DNA of 64,000 bases from Halisarca cf. caerulea (taxonomy: Eukaryota > Porifera > Demospongiae > Chondrillida > Halisarcidae), in the NCBI GenBank assembly GCA_963170055.1, contig CAUJGJ010000015.1, positions 62,001 to 126,000 of the forward strand. Direction: 5' to 3'. A program made the translations under genes and the position numbers. The notes beneath the pieces were generated by a model that worked only from the letters and a program-made list of their open reading frames with translations, was not told the DNA's origin and ran no database searches. Positions 1 to 13,109 of the stretch are shown here, one piece after another; positions within the stretch are counted from its first letter, which is position 1; each line of letters begins with the position of its first letter.

Positions 1-162
1 TGGACACACATGACCTTACTGAAGTGCTGTGGGCGTATTTGTGTAGTGTTGGATATGCTGGTGCTAAAACCAATATTTGGCACTAGCACCACGCACATTC
101 CCAGTGGACACACATGAAGATTCTTAACTACTGTGGGCGTATTTGTGTAATGTTGGATATGC

Positions 163-195
163 TGGTGCTAATACCAATATTTGGCACTAGCACCA
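163..195. other. 33-bp dyad / potential hairpin (first intact example; recurs in each monomer)
   Basis: Monomer positions 59-91 form a dyad. The outer arms are TGGTGCTA and TAGCACCA (exact reverse complements, 8 bp), the inner arms are CCAA and TTGG, and the centre is TAT. The two linking triplets (ATA and CAC) pair only at their middle base as DNA. On the minus strand the two mismatches become G-T or G-U wobbles, so a minus-strand single strand or transcript could form a 15-bp stem with a 3-nt loop. The example given is in the second monomer; the first has a T-to-A change at position 68. The AGCCCC class loses one outer pair (62/88). The common C-to-G change at position 58 adds one pair with C92. 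Whether it folds or binds protein is inference. Confidence 0.8.
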
Positions 196-380
196 CGCAC
201 ATTCCCAGTGGACACACATTAAGTTTCTGAAGTGCTGTGGGCGTATTTGTGTAGTGTTGGATATGCTGGTGCTAAAACCAATATTTGGCACTAGCACCAC
301 GCACATTCCCAGTGGACACACATGACCTTTCTGAAGTACTGTGGGCGTATTTGTGTAGTGTTGGATATGCTAGTGCTAAT

Positions 381-3300
381 ACAATATTTGGAACTAGCAC
401 CACGCACATTCCCAGTGGGCACACATGACCTTTCTGAAGTGCTGTGGGCGTATTTGTGTAGTGTTGGATATGCTGGTGCTAATACCAATATTTGGCACTA
501 GCACCACGCACATTCCCAGTGGACACACATGACCTTACTGAAGTGCTGTGGGCGTATTTGTGTAGTGTTGGATATGCTGGTGCTAATACCAATATTTGGC
601 ACTAGCACCACGCACATTCCCAGTGGACATACATGACCTTACTGAAGTGCTGTGGGCGTATTTATGTAGTGTTGGATATGGTGGTGCTAATACCAATATT
701 TGGCACTAGCACCACGCACATTCCCAGTGGACACACATGACCTTTCTGAAGTACTGTGGGCGTATTTGTGTAGTGTTGGATATGCTGGTGCTAATACCAA
801 TATTTGGCACTAGCCCCACGCACATTACCGGCTGACACACATGAAGTTTCTGAAGTGCTGTGGGCGTATTTGTGTAGTGTTGGATATGCTGGTGCTAATA
901 CCAATATTTGGCACTAGCACCACGCACATTCCCAGTGGACACACATGACCTTTCTGAAGTGCTGTGGGCGTATTTGTGTAGTGTTGGATATGCTGGTGCT
1001 AATACCAATATTTGGCACTAGCGCGACGCACATTCCCAGTGGACACACATGACCTTACTGAAGTGCTGTGGGCGTATTTGTGTAGTGTTGGATATGGTGG
1101 TGCTAATACCAATATTTGGCACTAGCACCACGCACATTCCCAGTGGACACACATGAAGATTCTTAACTACTGTGGGCGTATTTGTGTAATGTTGGATATG
1201 CTGGTGCTAATACCAATATTTGGCACTAGCACCACGCACATTCCCAGTGGACACACATTAAGTTTCTGAAGTGCTGTGGGCGTATTTGTGTAGTGTTGGA
1301 TATGTTGGTGCTAAAACCAATATTTGGCACTAGCACCACGCACATTCCCAGTGGACACACATGACCTTTCTGAAGTACTGTGGGCGTATTTGTGTAGTGT
1401 TGGATATGCTAGTGCTAATACAATATTTGGAACTAGCACCACGCACATTCCCAGTGGGCACACATGACCTTTCTGAAGTGCTGTGGGCATATTTGTGTAG
1501 TGTTGGATATGCTCGTGCTAATACCAATATTTGGCACTAGCACCACGCACATTCCCAGTGGACACACATGACCTTACTGAAGTGCTGTGGGCGTATTTGT
1601 GTAGTGTTGGATATGCTGGTGCTAATACCAATATTTGGCACTAGCACCACGCACATTCCCAGTGGACACACATGACCTTACTGAAGTGCTGTGGGCGTAT
1701 TTGTGTAGTGTTGGATATGGTGGTGCTAATACCAATATTTGGCACTAGCACCACGTACATTCCCAGTGGACACACATGACCTTTCTGAAGTACTGTGGGC
1801 GTATTTGTGTAGTGTTGGATATGGTGGTGCTAATACCAATATTTAGCACTAGCACCACGCACATTCCCAGTGGACACACATGACCTTTCTGAAGTGCTGT
1901 GGGCGTATTTGTGTAGTGTTGGATATGCTGGTGCTAATACCAATATTTGGCACTAGCACCACGCACATTCCCTGTGGACACACATGAACTTTTTTAAGTG
2001 CTGTGGGCGTATTTGTGTAGTGTTGGATATGCTGGTGCTAATACCAATATTTGGCACTAGCCCCACGCACATTCCCGGTGGACACACATGAAGTTTCTGA
2101 AGTGCTGTGGGCGTATTTGTGTAGTGTTGGATATGCTGGTGCTAATACCAATATTTTGCACTAGCACCACGCACATTCCCAGTGGACACACATGAAGATT
2201 CTTAAATACTGTGGGCGTATTTGTGTAGTGTTGGATATGCTGGTGCTAATACCAATATTTGGCACTAGCACCACGCACATTCCCAGTGGACACACATGAC
2301 CTTTCTGAAGTACTGTGGGCGTATTTGTGTAGTGTTGGATATGCTGGTGCTAATACCAATATTTGGCACTAGCACTACGCACATTCCCAGTGGACACACA
2401 TGACCTTTCTGAAGTGCTGTGGGCGTATTTGTGTAGTGTTGGATATGCTGGTGCTAATACCAATATTTGGCACTAGCACCACGCACATTACCGGCTGACA
2501 CACATGAAGTTTCTGAAGTGCTGTGGGCGTATTTGTGTAGTTTTGGATATGCTGGTGCTAATACCAATATTTGGCACTAGCGCGACGCACATTCCCAGTG
2601 GACACACATGACCTTACTGAAGTGCTGTGGGCGTATTTGTGTAGTGTTGGATATGGTGGTGCTAATACCAATATTTGGCGCTAGCACCACGCACATTCCC
2701 AGTGGACACACATGAAGATTCTTAACTACTGTGGGCGTATTTGTGTAATGTTGGATATGCTGGTGCTAATACCAATATTTGGCACTAGCACCACGCACAT
2801 TCCAGGTGGACACACATTAAGTTTCTGAAGTGCTGTGGGCGTATTTGTGTAGTGTTGGATATGCTGGTGCTAAAACCAATATTTGGCACTAGCACCACGC
2901 ACATTCCCAGTGGACACACATGACCTTTCTGAAGTACTGTGGGCGTATTTGTGTAGTGTTGGATATGCTGGTGCTAATACAATATTTGGCACTAGCACCA
3001 CGCACATTCCCAGTGGGAACACATGACCTTTCTGAAGTGCTGTGGGCGTATTTGTGTAGTGTTGGATATGCTGGTGCTAATACCAATATTTGGCACTAGC
3101 ACCACGCACATTCCCAGTGGACACACATGACCTTACTGAAGTGCTGTGGGCGTATTTGTGTAGTGTTGGATATGCTGGTGCTAATACCAATATTTGGCAC
3201 TAGCACCACGCAAATTCCCAGTGGACACACATGACCTTACTGAAGTGCTGTGGGCGTATTTGTGTAGTGTTGGATATGCTGGTGCTAATACCAATATTTG

Positions 3301-4122
3301 GCACTAGCCCCACGCACATTCCCGGTGGACACACATGAAGTTTCTGAAGTGCTGTGGGCGTATTTGTGTAGTGTTGGATATGCTGGTGCTAATACCAATA
3401 TTTAGCAGTAGCACCACGCACATTCCCAGTGGACACACATGACCTTTCTGAAGTACTGTGGGTGTATTTGTGTAGTGTTCGATATGCTGGTGCTAATACC
3501 AATATTTGGCACTAGCACCACGCACATTACCGGCTGACACACATGAAGTTTCTGAAGTGCTGTGGGCGTATTTGTGTAGTGTTGGATATGCTGGTGCTAA
3601 TACCAATATTTGGCACTAGCACCACGCACATTCCCAGTGGACACACATGACCTTTCTGAAGTGCTGTGGGCGTATTTGTGTAGTGTTGGATATGCTGGTG
3701 CTAATACCAATATTTGGCACTAGCGCGACGCACATTCCCAGTGGACACACATGACCTTACTGAAGTGCTGTGGGCGTATTTGTGTAGTGTTGGATATGGT
3801 GGTGCTAATACCAATATTTGGCACTAGCACCACGCACATTCCCAGTGGACACACATGAAGATTCTTAACTACTGTGGGCGTATTTGTGTAATGTTGGATA
3901 TGCTGGTGCTAATACCAATATTTGGCACTAGCACCACGCACATTCCCAGTGGACACACATTAAGTTTCTGAAGTGCTGTGGGCGTATTTGTGTAGTGTTG
4001 GATATGGTGGTGCTAAAACCAATATTTGGCACTAGCACCACGCACATTCCCAGTGGACACACATGACCTTTCTGAAGTACTGTGGGCGTATTTGTGTAGT
4101 GTTGGATATGCTAGTGCTAATA
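381..4122. other. Four 103-bp monomers (1-bp deletion in ATACCAAT)
   Basis: At about 381, 1420, 2979 and 4122 the usual ATACCAAT (monomer 67-74) reads ATACAAT, losing one C from the left inner arm of the dyad. The deletion travels with its neighbouring variants, so the four copies descend from one event and were spread by duplication of multi-monomer blocks. Three of the four (about 381, 1420, 4122) also carry GCTAGTGCTA and GGAACTAG, while the copy near 2979 has the standard GCTGGTGCTA and GGCACTAG. Conversion or recombination of that copy is likely. Confidence 0.9.
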
Positions 4123-4713
4123 CAATATTTGGAACTAGCACCACGCACATTCCCAGTGGGCACACATGACCTTTCTGAAGTGCTGTGGGCGTATTTGTGT
4201 AGTGTTGGATATGCTCGTGCTAATACCAATATTTGGCACTAGCACCACGCACATTCCCAGTGGACACACATGACCTTACTGAAGTGCTGTGGGCGTATTT
4301 GTGTAGTGTTGGATATGCTGGTGCTAATACCAATATTTGGCACTAGCACCACGCACATTCCCAGTGGACACACATGACCTTTCTGAAGTACTGTGGGCGT
4401 ATTTGTGTAGTGTTGGATATGGTGGTGCTAATACCAATATTTAGCACTAGCACCACGCACATTCCCAGTGGACACACATGACCTTTCTGAAGTGCTGTGG
4501 GCGTATTTGTGTAGTGTTGGATATGCTGGTGCTAATACCAATATTTGGCACTAGCACCACGCACATTCCCTGTGGACACACATGAACTTTTTTAAGTGCT
4601 GTGGGCGTATTTGTGTAGTGTTGGATATGCTGGTGCTAATACCAATATTTGGCACTAGCCCCACGCACATTCCCGGTGGACACACATGAAGTTTCTGAAG
4701 TGCTGTGGGCGTA

Positions 4714-4715
4714 TG
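4714..4715. other. 2-bp deletion monomer (GTATGTGTAG)
   Basis: GTATTTGTGTAG (monomer 35-46) reads GTATGTGTAG at 4711-4720, so this monomer is 102 bp. The corresponding monomer in the related block about 2.6 kb upstream (near 2113) is full length, so the deletion is private to this copy. Confidence 0.85.
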
Positions 4716-5399
4716 TGTAGTGTTGGATATGCTGGTGCTAATACCAATATTTTGCACTAGCACCACGCACATTCCCAGTGGACACACATGAAGATTCTTA
4801 AATACTGTGGGCGTATTTGTGTAGTGTTGGATATGCTGGTGCTAATACCAATATTTGGCACTAGCACCACGCACATTCCCAGTGGACACACATGACCTTT
4901 CTGAAGTACTGTGGGCGTATTTGTGTAGTGTTGGATATGCTGGTGCTAATACCAATATTTGGCACTAGCACCACGCACATTCCCAGTGGACACACATGAC
5001 CTTTCTGAAGTGCTGTGGGTGTATTTGTGTAGTGTTGGATATGCTGGCGCCAATACCAATATTTTGCACTAGCACCATGCACATTCCCAGTGGACACACA
5101 TGACCTTTCTGAAGTGCTGTGGGCGTATTTGTGTAGTGTTGGATATGCTGGTGCTAATACCAATATTTGGCACTAGCACCACGCACATTCCCAGTGGACA
5201 CACATGACCTTACTGAAGTGCTGTGGGCGTATTTGTGTATTGTTGGATATGCTGGTGCTAAAACCAATATTTGGCACTAGCACCACGCACATTCCCAGTG
5301 GACACACATGACCTTTCTGAAGTACTGTGGGCGTATTTGTGTAGTGTTGGATATGCTGGTGCTAATACCAATATTTGGCACTAGCACCACGCACATTCC

Positions 5400-8300
5400 C
5401 AGTGGACACACATGAAGATTCTTAAATACTGTGGGCGTATTTGTGTAGTTTTGGATATGGTGGTGCTAATACCAATATTTAGCACTAGAACAACGCACAT
5501 TCCCAGTGGACACACATGACCTTTCTGAAGTACTGTGGGCGTATTTGTGTAGTGTTGAATATGCTGGTTCTAATACCAATATTTAGCACTAGCACCGCGC
5601 ACATTCCCAGTGGACACTCATGACCTTTCTGAAGTACTGTGGGCGTATTTGTGTAGTGTTGGATATGGTGGTGCTAATACCAATATTTGGCACTAGCCCC
5701 ACGCACATTCCCAGTAGACACACATGAAGTTTCTGAAGTGCTGTGGGCGTATTTGTGTAGTGTTGGATATGCTGGTGCTAATACCAATATTTGGCACTAG
5801 CCCCACGCACATTCCCGGTGGACACACATGAAGTTTCTGAAGTGCTGTGGGCGTATTTGTGTAGTGTTGGATATGCTGGTGCTAATACCAATATTTGGCA
5901 CTAACACCACACACATTCCCAGTGGACACACATGACCTTTCTGAAGTACTGTGGGCGTATTTGTGTAGTGTTGGATATGCTGGTGCTAATACCAATATTT
6001 GGCACTAGCACCACGCACATTCCCAGTGGACACACATGACCTTTCTGAAGTACTGTGGGCGTATTTGTGTAGTGTTGGATATGCTGGTGCTAATACCAAT
6101 ATTTGGCACTAGCACCACGCACATTCCCAGTGGACACACATGAAGATTCTTGAATACTGTTTGCGTATTTGTGTAGTGTTGGATATGGTGGTGCTAATAC
6201 CAATATTTGGCACTAGCACCACGCACATTCCCAGTGGACACACATGTCCTTTCTGAAGTACTGTGGGCGTATTTGTGTAGTGTTGAATATGCTGGTGCTA
6301 ATACCAATATTTAGCACTAGCACCGCGCACATTCCCAGTGGACACTCATGACCTTTCTGAAGTACTGTGGGCGTATTTGTGTAGTGTTGGATATGCTGGT
6401 GCTAATACCAATATTTGGCACTAGCCCCACGCACATTCCCAGTAGACAAACATGAAGTTTCTGAAGTGCTGTGGGCGTATTTGTGTAGTGTTGGATATTC
6501 TGGTGCTAATACCAATATTTGGCACTAGCACCACGCACATTCCCAGTGGACACACATGAAGTTTCTGAAGTGCTGTGGGCGTATTTGTGTAGTGTTGGAT
6601 ATGCTGGTGGTAATACCAATATTTGGCACTAACACCACTCACATTCCCAGTGGACACACATGACCTTTCTGAAGTACTGTGGGCGTATTTGTGTAGTGTT
6701 GGATATGCTGTTGCTAATACCAATATTTGGCACTAGCACCACGCACATTCCCGGTGGACACACATGAAGTTTCTGAAGTGCTGTGGACGTATTTATGTAG
6801 TGTTGGATATGCTGGTGCTAATACCAATATTTGGCACTAGCACCATGCACATTCCCAGTGCACACACATGAAGTTTCTGAAGTGCTGTGGGCGTATTTGT
6901 GTAGTGTTGGATATGCTGGTGCTAATACCAATATTTGGCACTAGCACCACGCACATTCCCAGTGGACACTCATGACCTTTCTGAAGTACTGTGGGCGTAT
7001 TTGTGTAGTGTTGGATATGCTGGTGCTAATACCAATATTTGGCACTAGCACCACGCACATTCCCAGTGGACACACATGAAGTTTCTGAAGTGCTGTGGGC
7101 GTATTTATGTAGTGTTGGATATGCTGGTGCTAATACCAATATTTGGCACTAGCACCACGCACATTCCCAGTGCACACACATGAAGTTTCTGATGTGCTGT
7201 GGGCGTATTTGTGTAGTGTTGGATATGGTGGTGCTAATACCAATATTTGGCACTAGCCCCACGCACATTCCCAGTGGACACACATGACCTTTCTGAAGTG
7301 CTGTGGGCGTATTTGTGTAGTGTTGGATATGGTGGTGCTAATACCAATATTTGGCACTAGCCCCACGCACATTCCCAGTAGACACACATGAAGTTTCTGA
7401 AGTGCTGTGGGCGTATTTGTGTAGTGTTGGATATGCTGGTGCTAATACCAATATTTGGCACTAGCCCCACGCACATTCCCAGTGGACACACATGAAGTTT
7501 CTGAAGTGCTGTGGGCGTATTTGTGTAGTGTTGGATATGCTGGTGCTAATACCAATATTTGGCACTAACACCACACACATTCCCAGTATACACACATGAC
7601 CTTTCTGAAGTGCTGTGGGCGTATTTGTGTAGTGTTGGATATGCTGTTGCTAATACCAATATTTGGCACTAGCACCACGCACATTCCCGGTGGACACACA
7701 TGTAGTTTCTGAAGTGCTGTGGGCGTATTTATGTAGTGTTGGATATGCTGGTGCTAATACCAATATTTGGCACTAGCACCATGCACATTCCCAGTGCACA
7801 CACATGAAGTTTCTGAAGTGCTGTGGGCGTATTTGTGTAGTGTTGGATATGCTGGTGCTAATACCAATATTTGGCACTAGAACCACGCACATTCCCAGTG
7901 GACACTCATGACCTTTCTGAAGTACTGTGGGCGTATTTGTGTAGTGTTGGATATGGTGGTGCTAATACCAATATTTGGCACTAGCACCACGCACATTCCC
8001 AGTGGAAACACATGAAGTTTCAGAAGTGCTGTGGGCGTATTTGTGTAGTGTTGGATATGCTGGTGCTAATACCAATATTTGGCACTAGCACCACGCACAT
8101 ACCCAGTGGACACACATGAAGTTTCTGAAGTGCTGTGGGCGTATTTATGTAGTGTTGGATATTCTGGTGCTAATACCAATATTTGGCACTAGCACCACGC
8201 ACATTCCCAGTGCACACACATGAAGTTTCTGAAGTGCTGTGGGCGTATTTGTGTAGTGTTGGATATGGTGGTGCTAATACCAATATTTGGCACTAGCACC

Positions 8301-10350
8301 ACGCACATTCCCAGTGGACACACATGACCTTTCTGAAGTGCTGTGGGCGTATTTGTGTAGTGTTGGATATGCTGGTGCTAATACCAATATTTGGCACTAG
8401 CACAACGCACATTCCATGTGGACACACATGTCCTTTCTGAAGTACTGTGGGCGTATTTGTGTAGTGTTGAATATGCTGGTGCTACTACCAATATTTAGCA
8501 CTAGCACCGCGCACATTCCCAGTGGACACTCATGACCTTTCTGGAGTACTGTGGGCGTATTTGTGTAGTGTTGGATATGGTGGTGCTAATACCAATATTT
8601 GGCACTAGCCCCACGCACATTCCCAGTAGACACACATGAAGTTTCTGAAGTGCTGTGGGCGTATTTGTGTAGTGTTGGATATGGTGGTGCTAATACCAAT
8701 ATTTGGCACTAGCCCCACGCACATTCCCAGTGGACACACATGAAGTTTCTGAAGTGCTGTGGGCGTATTTGTGTAGTGTTGGATATGCTGGTGCTAATAC
8801 CAATATTTGGCACTAACACCACACACATTCCCAGTGGACACACATGACCTTTCTGAAGTACTGTGGGCGTATTTGTGTAGTGTTGGATATGCTGTTGCTA
8901 ATACCAATATTTGGCACTAGCACCACGCACATTCCCAGTGGACACACATGAAGTTTCTGAAGTGCTGTGGGCGTATTTATGTAGTGTTGGATATGCTGGT
9001 GCTAATACCAATATTTGGCACTAGCACCACGCACATTCCCAGTGCACACACATGAAGTTTCTGAAGTGCTGTGGGCGTATTTGTGTAGTGTTGGATATGC
9101 TGGTGCTAATACCAATATTTGGCACTAACACCACGCACATTCCCAGTGGACACACATGACCTTTCTGAAGTGCTGTGGGCGTATTTGTGTAGTGTTGGAT
9201 ATGCTGGTGCTAATACCAATATTTGGCACTAGCACCGCGCACATTCCCAGTGGACACTCATGACCTTTCTGAAGTACTGTGGGCGTATTTGTGTAGTGTT
9301 GGATATGGTGGTGCTAATACCAATATTTGGCACTAGCACCACGCACATTCCCAGTGGACACACATGACCTTTCTGAAGTACTGTGGGCGTATTTGTGTAG
9401 TGTTGGATATGCTGGTGCTAATACCAATATTTGGCACTAGCACCACGCACATTCCCAGTGGACACACATGACCTTTCTGAAGTACTGTGGGCGTATTTGT
9501 GTATTGTTGGATATGCTGGTGCTAATACCAATATTTGGCACTAGCACCACGCACATTCCCAGTGGACACACATGAAGATTCTTAAATACTGTTTGCGTAT
9601 TTGTGTAGTGTTGGATATGGTGGTGCTAATACCAATATTTGGCACTAGCACCACGCACATTCCCAGTGGACACACATGACCTTTCTGAAGTGTTGTGGGT
9701 GTATTTGTGTAGTGTTGGATATGGTGGTGCTAATACCAATATTTGGCACTAGCACCACGCACATTCCCAGTGGAAACACATGAAGTTTCAGAAGTGCTGT
9801 GGGCGTATTTGTGTAGTGTTGGATATGCTGGTGCTAATACCAATATTTAGCACTAGCACCGCGCACATTCCCAGTGGACACTCATGACCTTTCTGAAGTA
9901 CTGTGGGCGTATTTGTGTAGTGTTGGATATGCTGTTGCTAATACCAATATTTGGCACTAGCACCACGCACATTCCCAGTGGACACACATGAAGTTTCTGA
10001 AGTGCTGTGGGCGTATTTATGTAGTGTTGGATATGCTGGTGCTAATACCAATATTTGGCACTAGCACCACGCACATTCCCAGAGCACACACATGAAGTGT
10101 CTGAAGTGCTGTGGGCGTATTTGTGTAGTGTTGGATATGCTGGTGCTAATACCAATATTTGGCACTAGCACCACGCACATTCCCAGTGGACACACATGAC
10201 CTTTCTGAAGTGCTGTGGGCGTATTTGTGTAGTGTTGGATATGCTGGTGCTAATACCAATATTTGGCACTAGCACCACACACATTCCCAGTGGACACACA
10301 TGAAGATTCTGATGTGCTGTGGGCGTATTTGTGTAGTGTTGGATATGCTG
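5400..10350. repeat. Domain B: weakly ordered monomers, no single HOR period
   Basis: Marker variants typical of this stretch are AGCACCGCGC followed by GGACACTCATGACC (near 5594, 6322, 8504, 9231, 9856), CCCAGTGCACACACATGAAG (near 6854, 7166, 7790, 8206, 9038) and CACTAACACCACACAC (ctaac at 5901, 7565, 8813). Their spacings are multiples of 104 but irregular: 728, 936, 1248, 1664 bp. CTGTTTGCGTATTTG occurs at about 6158 and 9590, 33 monomers apart. The domain therefore looks shuffled rather than built from one recent unit. Confidence 0.75.
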
Positions 10351-13109
10351 GTGCTAATACCAATATTTGGGACTAGCCCCACGCACATTCCCATTGGACA
10401 CACATGACCGTACTGAAGTGCTGTGGGCGTATTTGTGTAGTGTTGGATATGCTGGTGCTAATACCAATATTTGGCACTAGCACCACGCACATTCCCAGTG
10501 GACACACATGAAGTTTCTGAAGTGCTGTGGGCTTATTTGTGTAGTGTTGGATATGCTGGTGCTAATACAAATATTTGGCACTAGCACCACGCACATTCCC
10601 AGTGGACACACATAACCTTTCTGAAGTGCTGTGGGCGTATTTGTGTAGTGTTGGATATGCTGGTGCTAATACCAATATTTGGCACTAGCACCACGCACAT
10701 TCCCAGTGGACACACATGACCTTTCTGAAGTACTGTGGGCGTATTTGTGCAGTGTTGGATATGCTGGTGCTATTACCAATATTTGGCACTAGCCCAACGC
10801 ACATTCCCATTGGACACACATGACCTTACTGAAGAGCTGTGGGCGGATTTGTGTAGTGTTGGATATGCTGGTGCTAATACCAATATTTGGCACTAGCACC
10901 ACGCACATTCCCAGTGGACACACATGACCTTACTGAAGTACTGTGGGCGTATTTGTGTAGTGTTGGATATGCTGGTGCTAATACCAATATTTGGCACTAG
11001 CACCACGCACATTCCCAGTGGGCACACATGACCTTTCTGAAGTTCTGTTGGCGTATTTGTATAGTGTTGGATATGCTGGTGCTAATACCAATATTTGGCA
11101 CTAGCCCAACGCACATTCCCGGTGGACACACATGACCTTACTGAAGTGCTGTGGGCGTATTTGTGTAGTGTTGGATATGCTGGTGCTAATACCAATATTT
11201 GGCACTAGCCCCACGCACATTCCCGGTGGACACACATGAAGTTTCTGATGTGCTGTGGGCGTATTTGTGTAGTGTTGGATATGCTGGTGCTAATACCAAT
11301 ATTTGGCACTAGCCCCACGCACATTCCCGGTAGACACACATGAAGTTTCTGATGTGCTGTGGGCGTATTTGTGTAGTGTTGGATATGCTGGTGCTAATAC
11401 CAATATTTGGCACTAGCCCCACGCACATTCCCGGTGGACACACATGAAGTTTCTGAAGTGCTGTGGGCGTATTTGTGTAGTGTTGGATATGCTGGTGCTA
11501 ATACCAATATTTGGCACTAGCACCACGCACATTCCCAGTGGACACACATGAAGTTTCTGAAGTGCTGTGGGCTTATTTGTGTAGTGTTGGATATGCTGGT
11601 GCTAATACAAATATTTGGCACTAGCACCACGCACATTCCCAGTGGACACACATAACCTTTCTGAAGTGCTGTGGGCGTATTTGTGTAGTGTTGGATATGC
11701 TGGTGCTAATACCAATATTTGGCACTAGCACCACGCACGTTCCCAGTGGACACACATGACCTTTCTGAAGTGCTGTGGGCGTATTTGTGTAGTGTTGGAT
11801 ATGCTGGTGCTAATACCAATATTTGGCACTGGCACCACGCACATTCCCAGTGGACACTCATGACCTTTCTGAAGTACTGTGGGCGTATTTGCGTAGTGTT
11901 GGATATGGTGGTGCTAATACCAATATTTGGCACTAGCACCACGCACATTCCCAGTGGGCACACATGACCTTTCTGAAGTTCTGTGGGCGTATTTGTGTAG
12001 TGTTGGATATGCTGGTGCTATTACCAATATTTGGCACTAGCCCAACGCACATTCCCATTGGACACACATGACCTTACTGAAGAGCTGTGGGCGTATTTGT
12101 GTAGTGTTGGATATGCTGGTGCTAATACCAATATTTGGCACTAGCCCCACGCACATTCCCGGTGGACACACATGAAGTTTCTGATGTGCTGTGGGCGTAT
12201 TTGTGTAGTGTTGGATATGCTGGTGCTAATACCAATATTTGGCACTAGCCCCACGCACATTCCCATTGGACACACATGACCTTACTGAAGTGCTGTGGGC
12301 GTATTTGTGTAGTGTTGGATATGCTGGTGCTAATACCAATATTTGGCACCAGCCCAACGCACATTCCCATTGGACACACATGACCTTACTGAAGTGCTGT
12401 GGTCGTATTTGTGTAGTGTTGGATATGCTGGTGCTAATACCAATATTTGGCACTAGCCCCACGCACATTCCCGGTGGACACACATGAAGTTTCTGATGTG
12501 CTGTGGGCGTATTTGTGTAGTGTTGGATATGCTGGTGCTAATACCAATATTTGGGACTAGCCCCACGCACATTCCCATTGGACACACATGATCTTACTGA
12601 AGTGCTGTGGGCGTATTTGTGTAGTGTTGGATATGCTGGTGCTAATACCAATATTTGGCACTAGCCCCACGCACATTCCCGGTGGACACACATGAAGTTT
12701 CTGAAGTGCTGTGGGCGTATTTGTGTAGTGTTGGATATGCTGGTGCTAATACCAATATTTGGCACTAGCCCCACGCACATTGCCGGTGGACACACATGAA
12801 GTTTCTGAAGTGCTGTGGGCTTATTTGTGTAGTGTTGGATATGCTGGTGCTAATACCAATATTTGGCACTAGCACCACGCACATTCCCAGTGGACACACA
12901 TAACCTTTCTGAAGTGCTGTGGGCGTATTTGTGTAGTGTTGGATATGCTGGTGCTAATACCAATATTTGGCACTAGCCCCACGCACATTCCCGGTGGACA
13001 CACATGAAGTTTCTGAAGTGCTGTGGGCGTATTTGTGTAGTGTTGGATATGCTGGTGCTAATACCAATATTTGGCACTAGCCCCACGCACATTGCCGGTG
13101 GACACACAA

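Larger units (their letters stand above)
1..5400. repeat. Domain A: irregular 10/15/11-mer higher-order units
   Basis: A distinctive chain recurs here: an AGATTCTTAACTACTG monomer with GTAATG, then CATTAAGTTT, then a monomer whose ATACCAAT is shortened to ATACAAT (103 bp). AAGATTC starts at 117, 1156, 2715 and 3858, and the 103-bp monomers fall at about 381, 1420, 2979 and 4122. Both sets give spacings of 1039, 1559 and 1143 bp, that is 10, 15 and 11 monomers, each minus 1 bp. A second marker, CCTGTGGACACACATGAAC, lies at 1971 and 4569 (25 monomers minus 2 bp). Unit length varies by whole monomers, which fits unequal exchange. The right edge is approximate. Confidence 0.85.

Noticed and set aside
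71..81. CArG (SRF) box or CCAAT box at CCAATATTTGG
   Set aside because: The A/T core is seven bases, not the six of CC(A/T)6GG, and CCAAT alone is too short to support a promoter. It is better explained as the centre of the dyad.
1..104. Monomer itself made of two 52-bp halves
   Set aside because: Comparing the halves by eye gives only short chance matches (TATTTG, TAGTG), not a consistent alignment.
291..6723. Minus-strand open frames of 65-100 codons in the first 7 kb
   Set aside because: They are periodic translations of the satellite with the same peptide recycled in rotating frames, no gene-like context, and breaks set by repeat variants. Not annotated as genes.
11706..12483. Overlapping open frames on both strands (82 aa plus, 85 aa minus)
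   Set aside because: Both strands are open over the same bases only because a variant removes TAG at monomer 84. Starts are TTG on the plus strand. No promoter or independent evidence.
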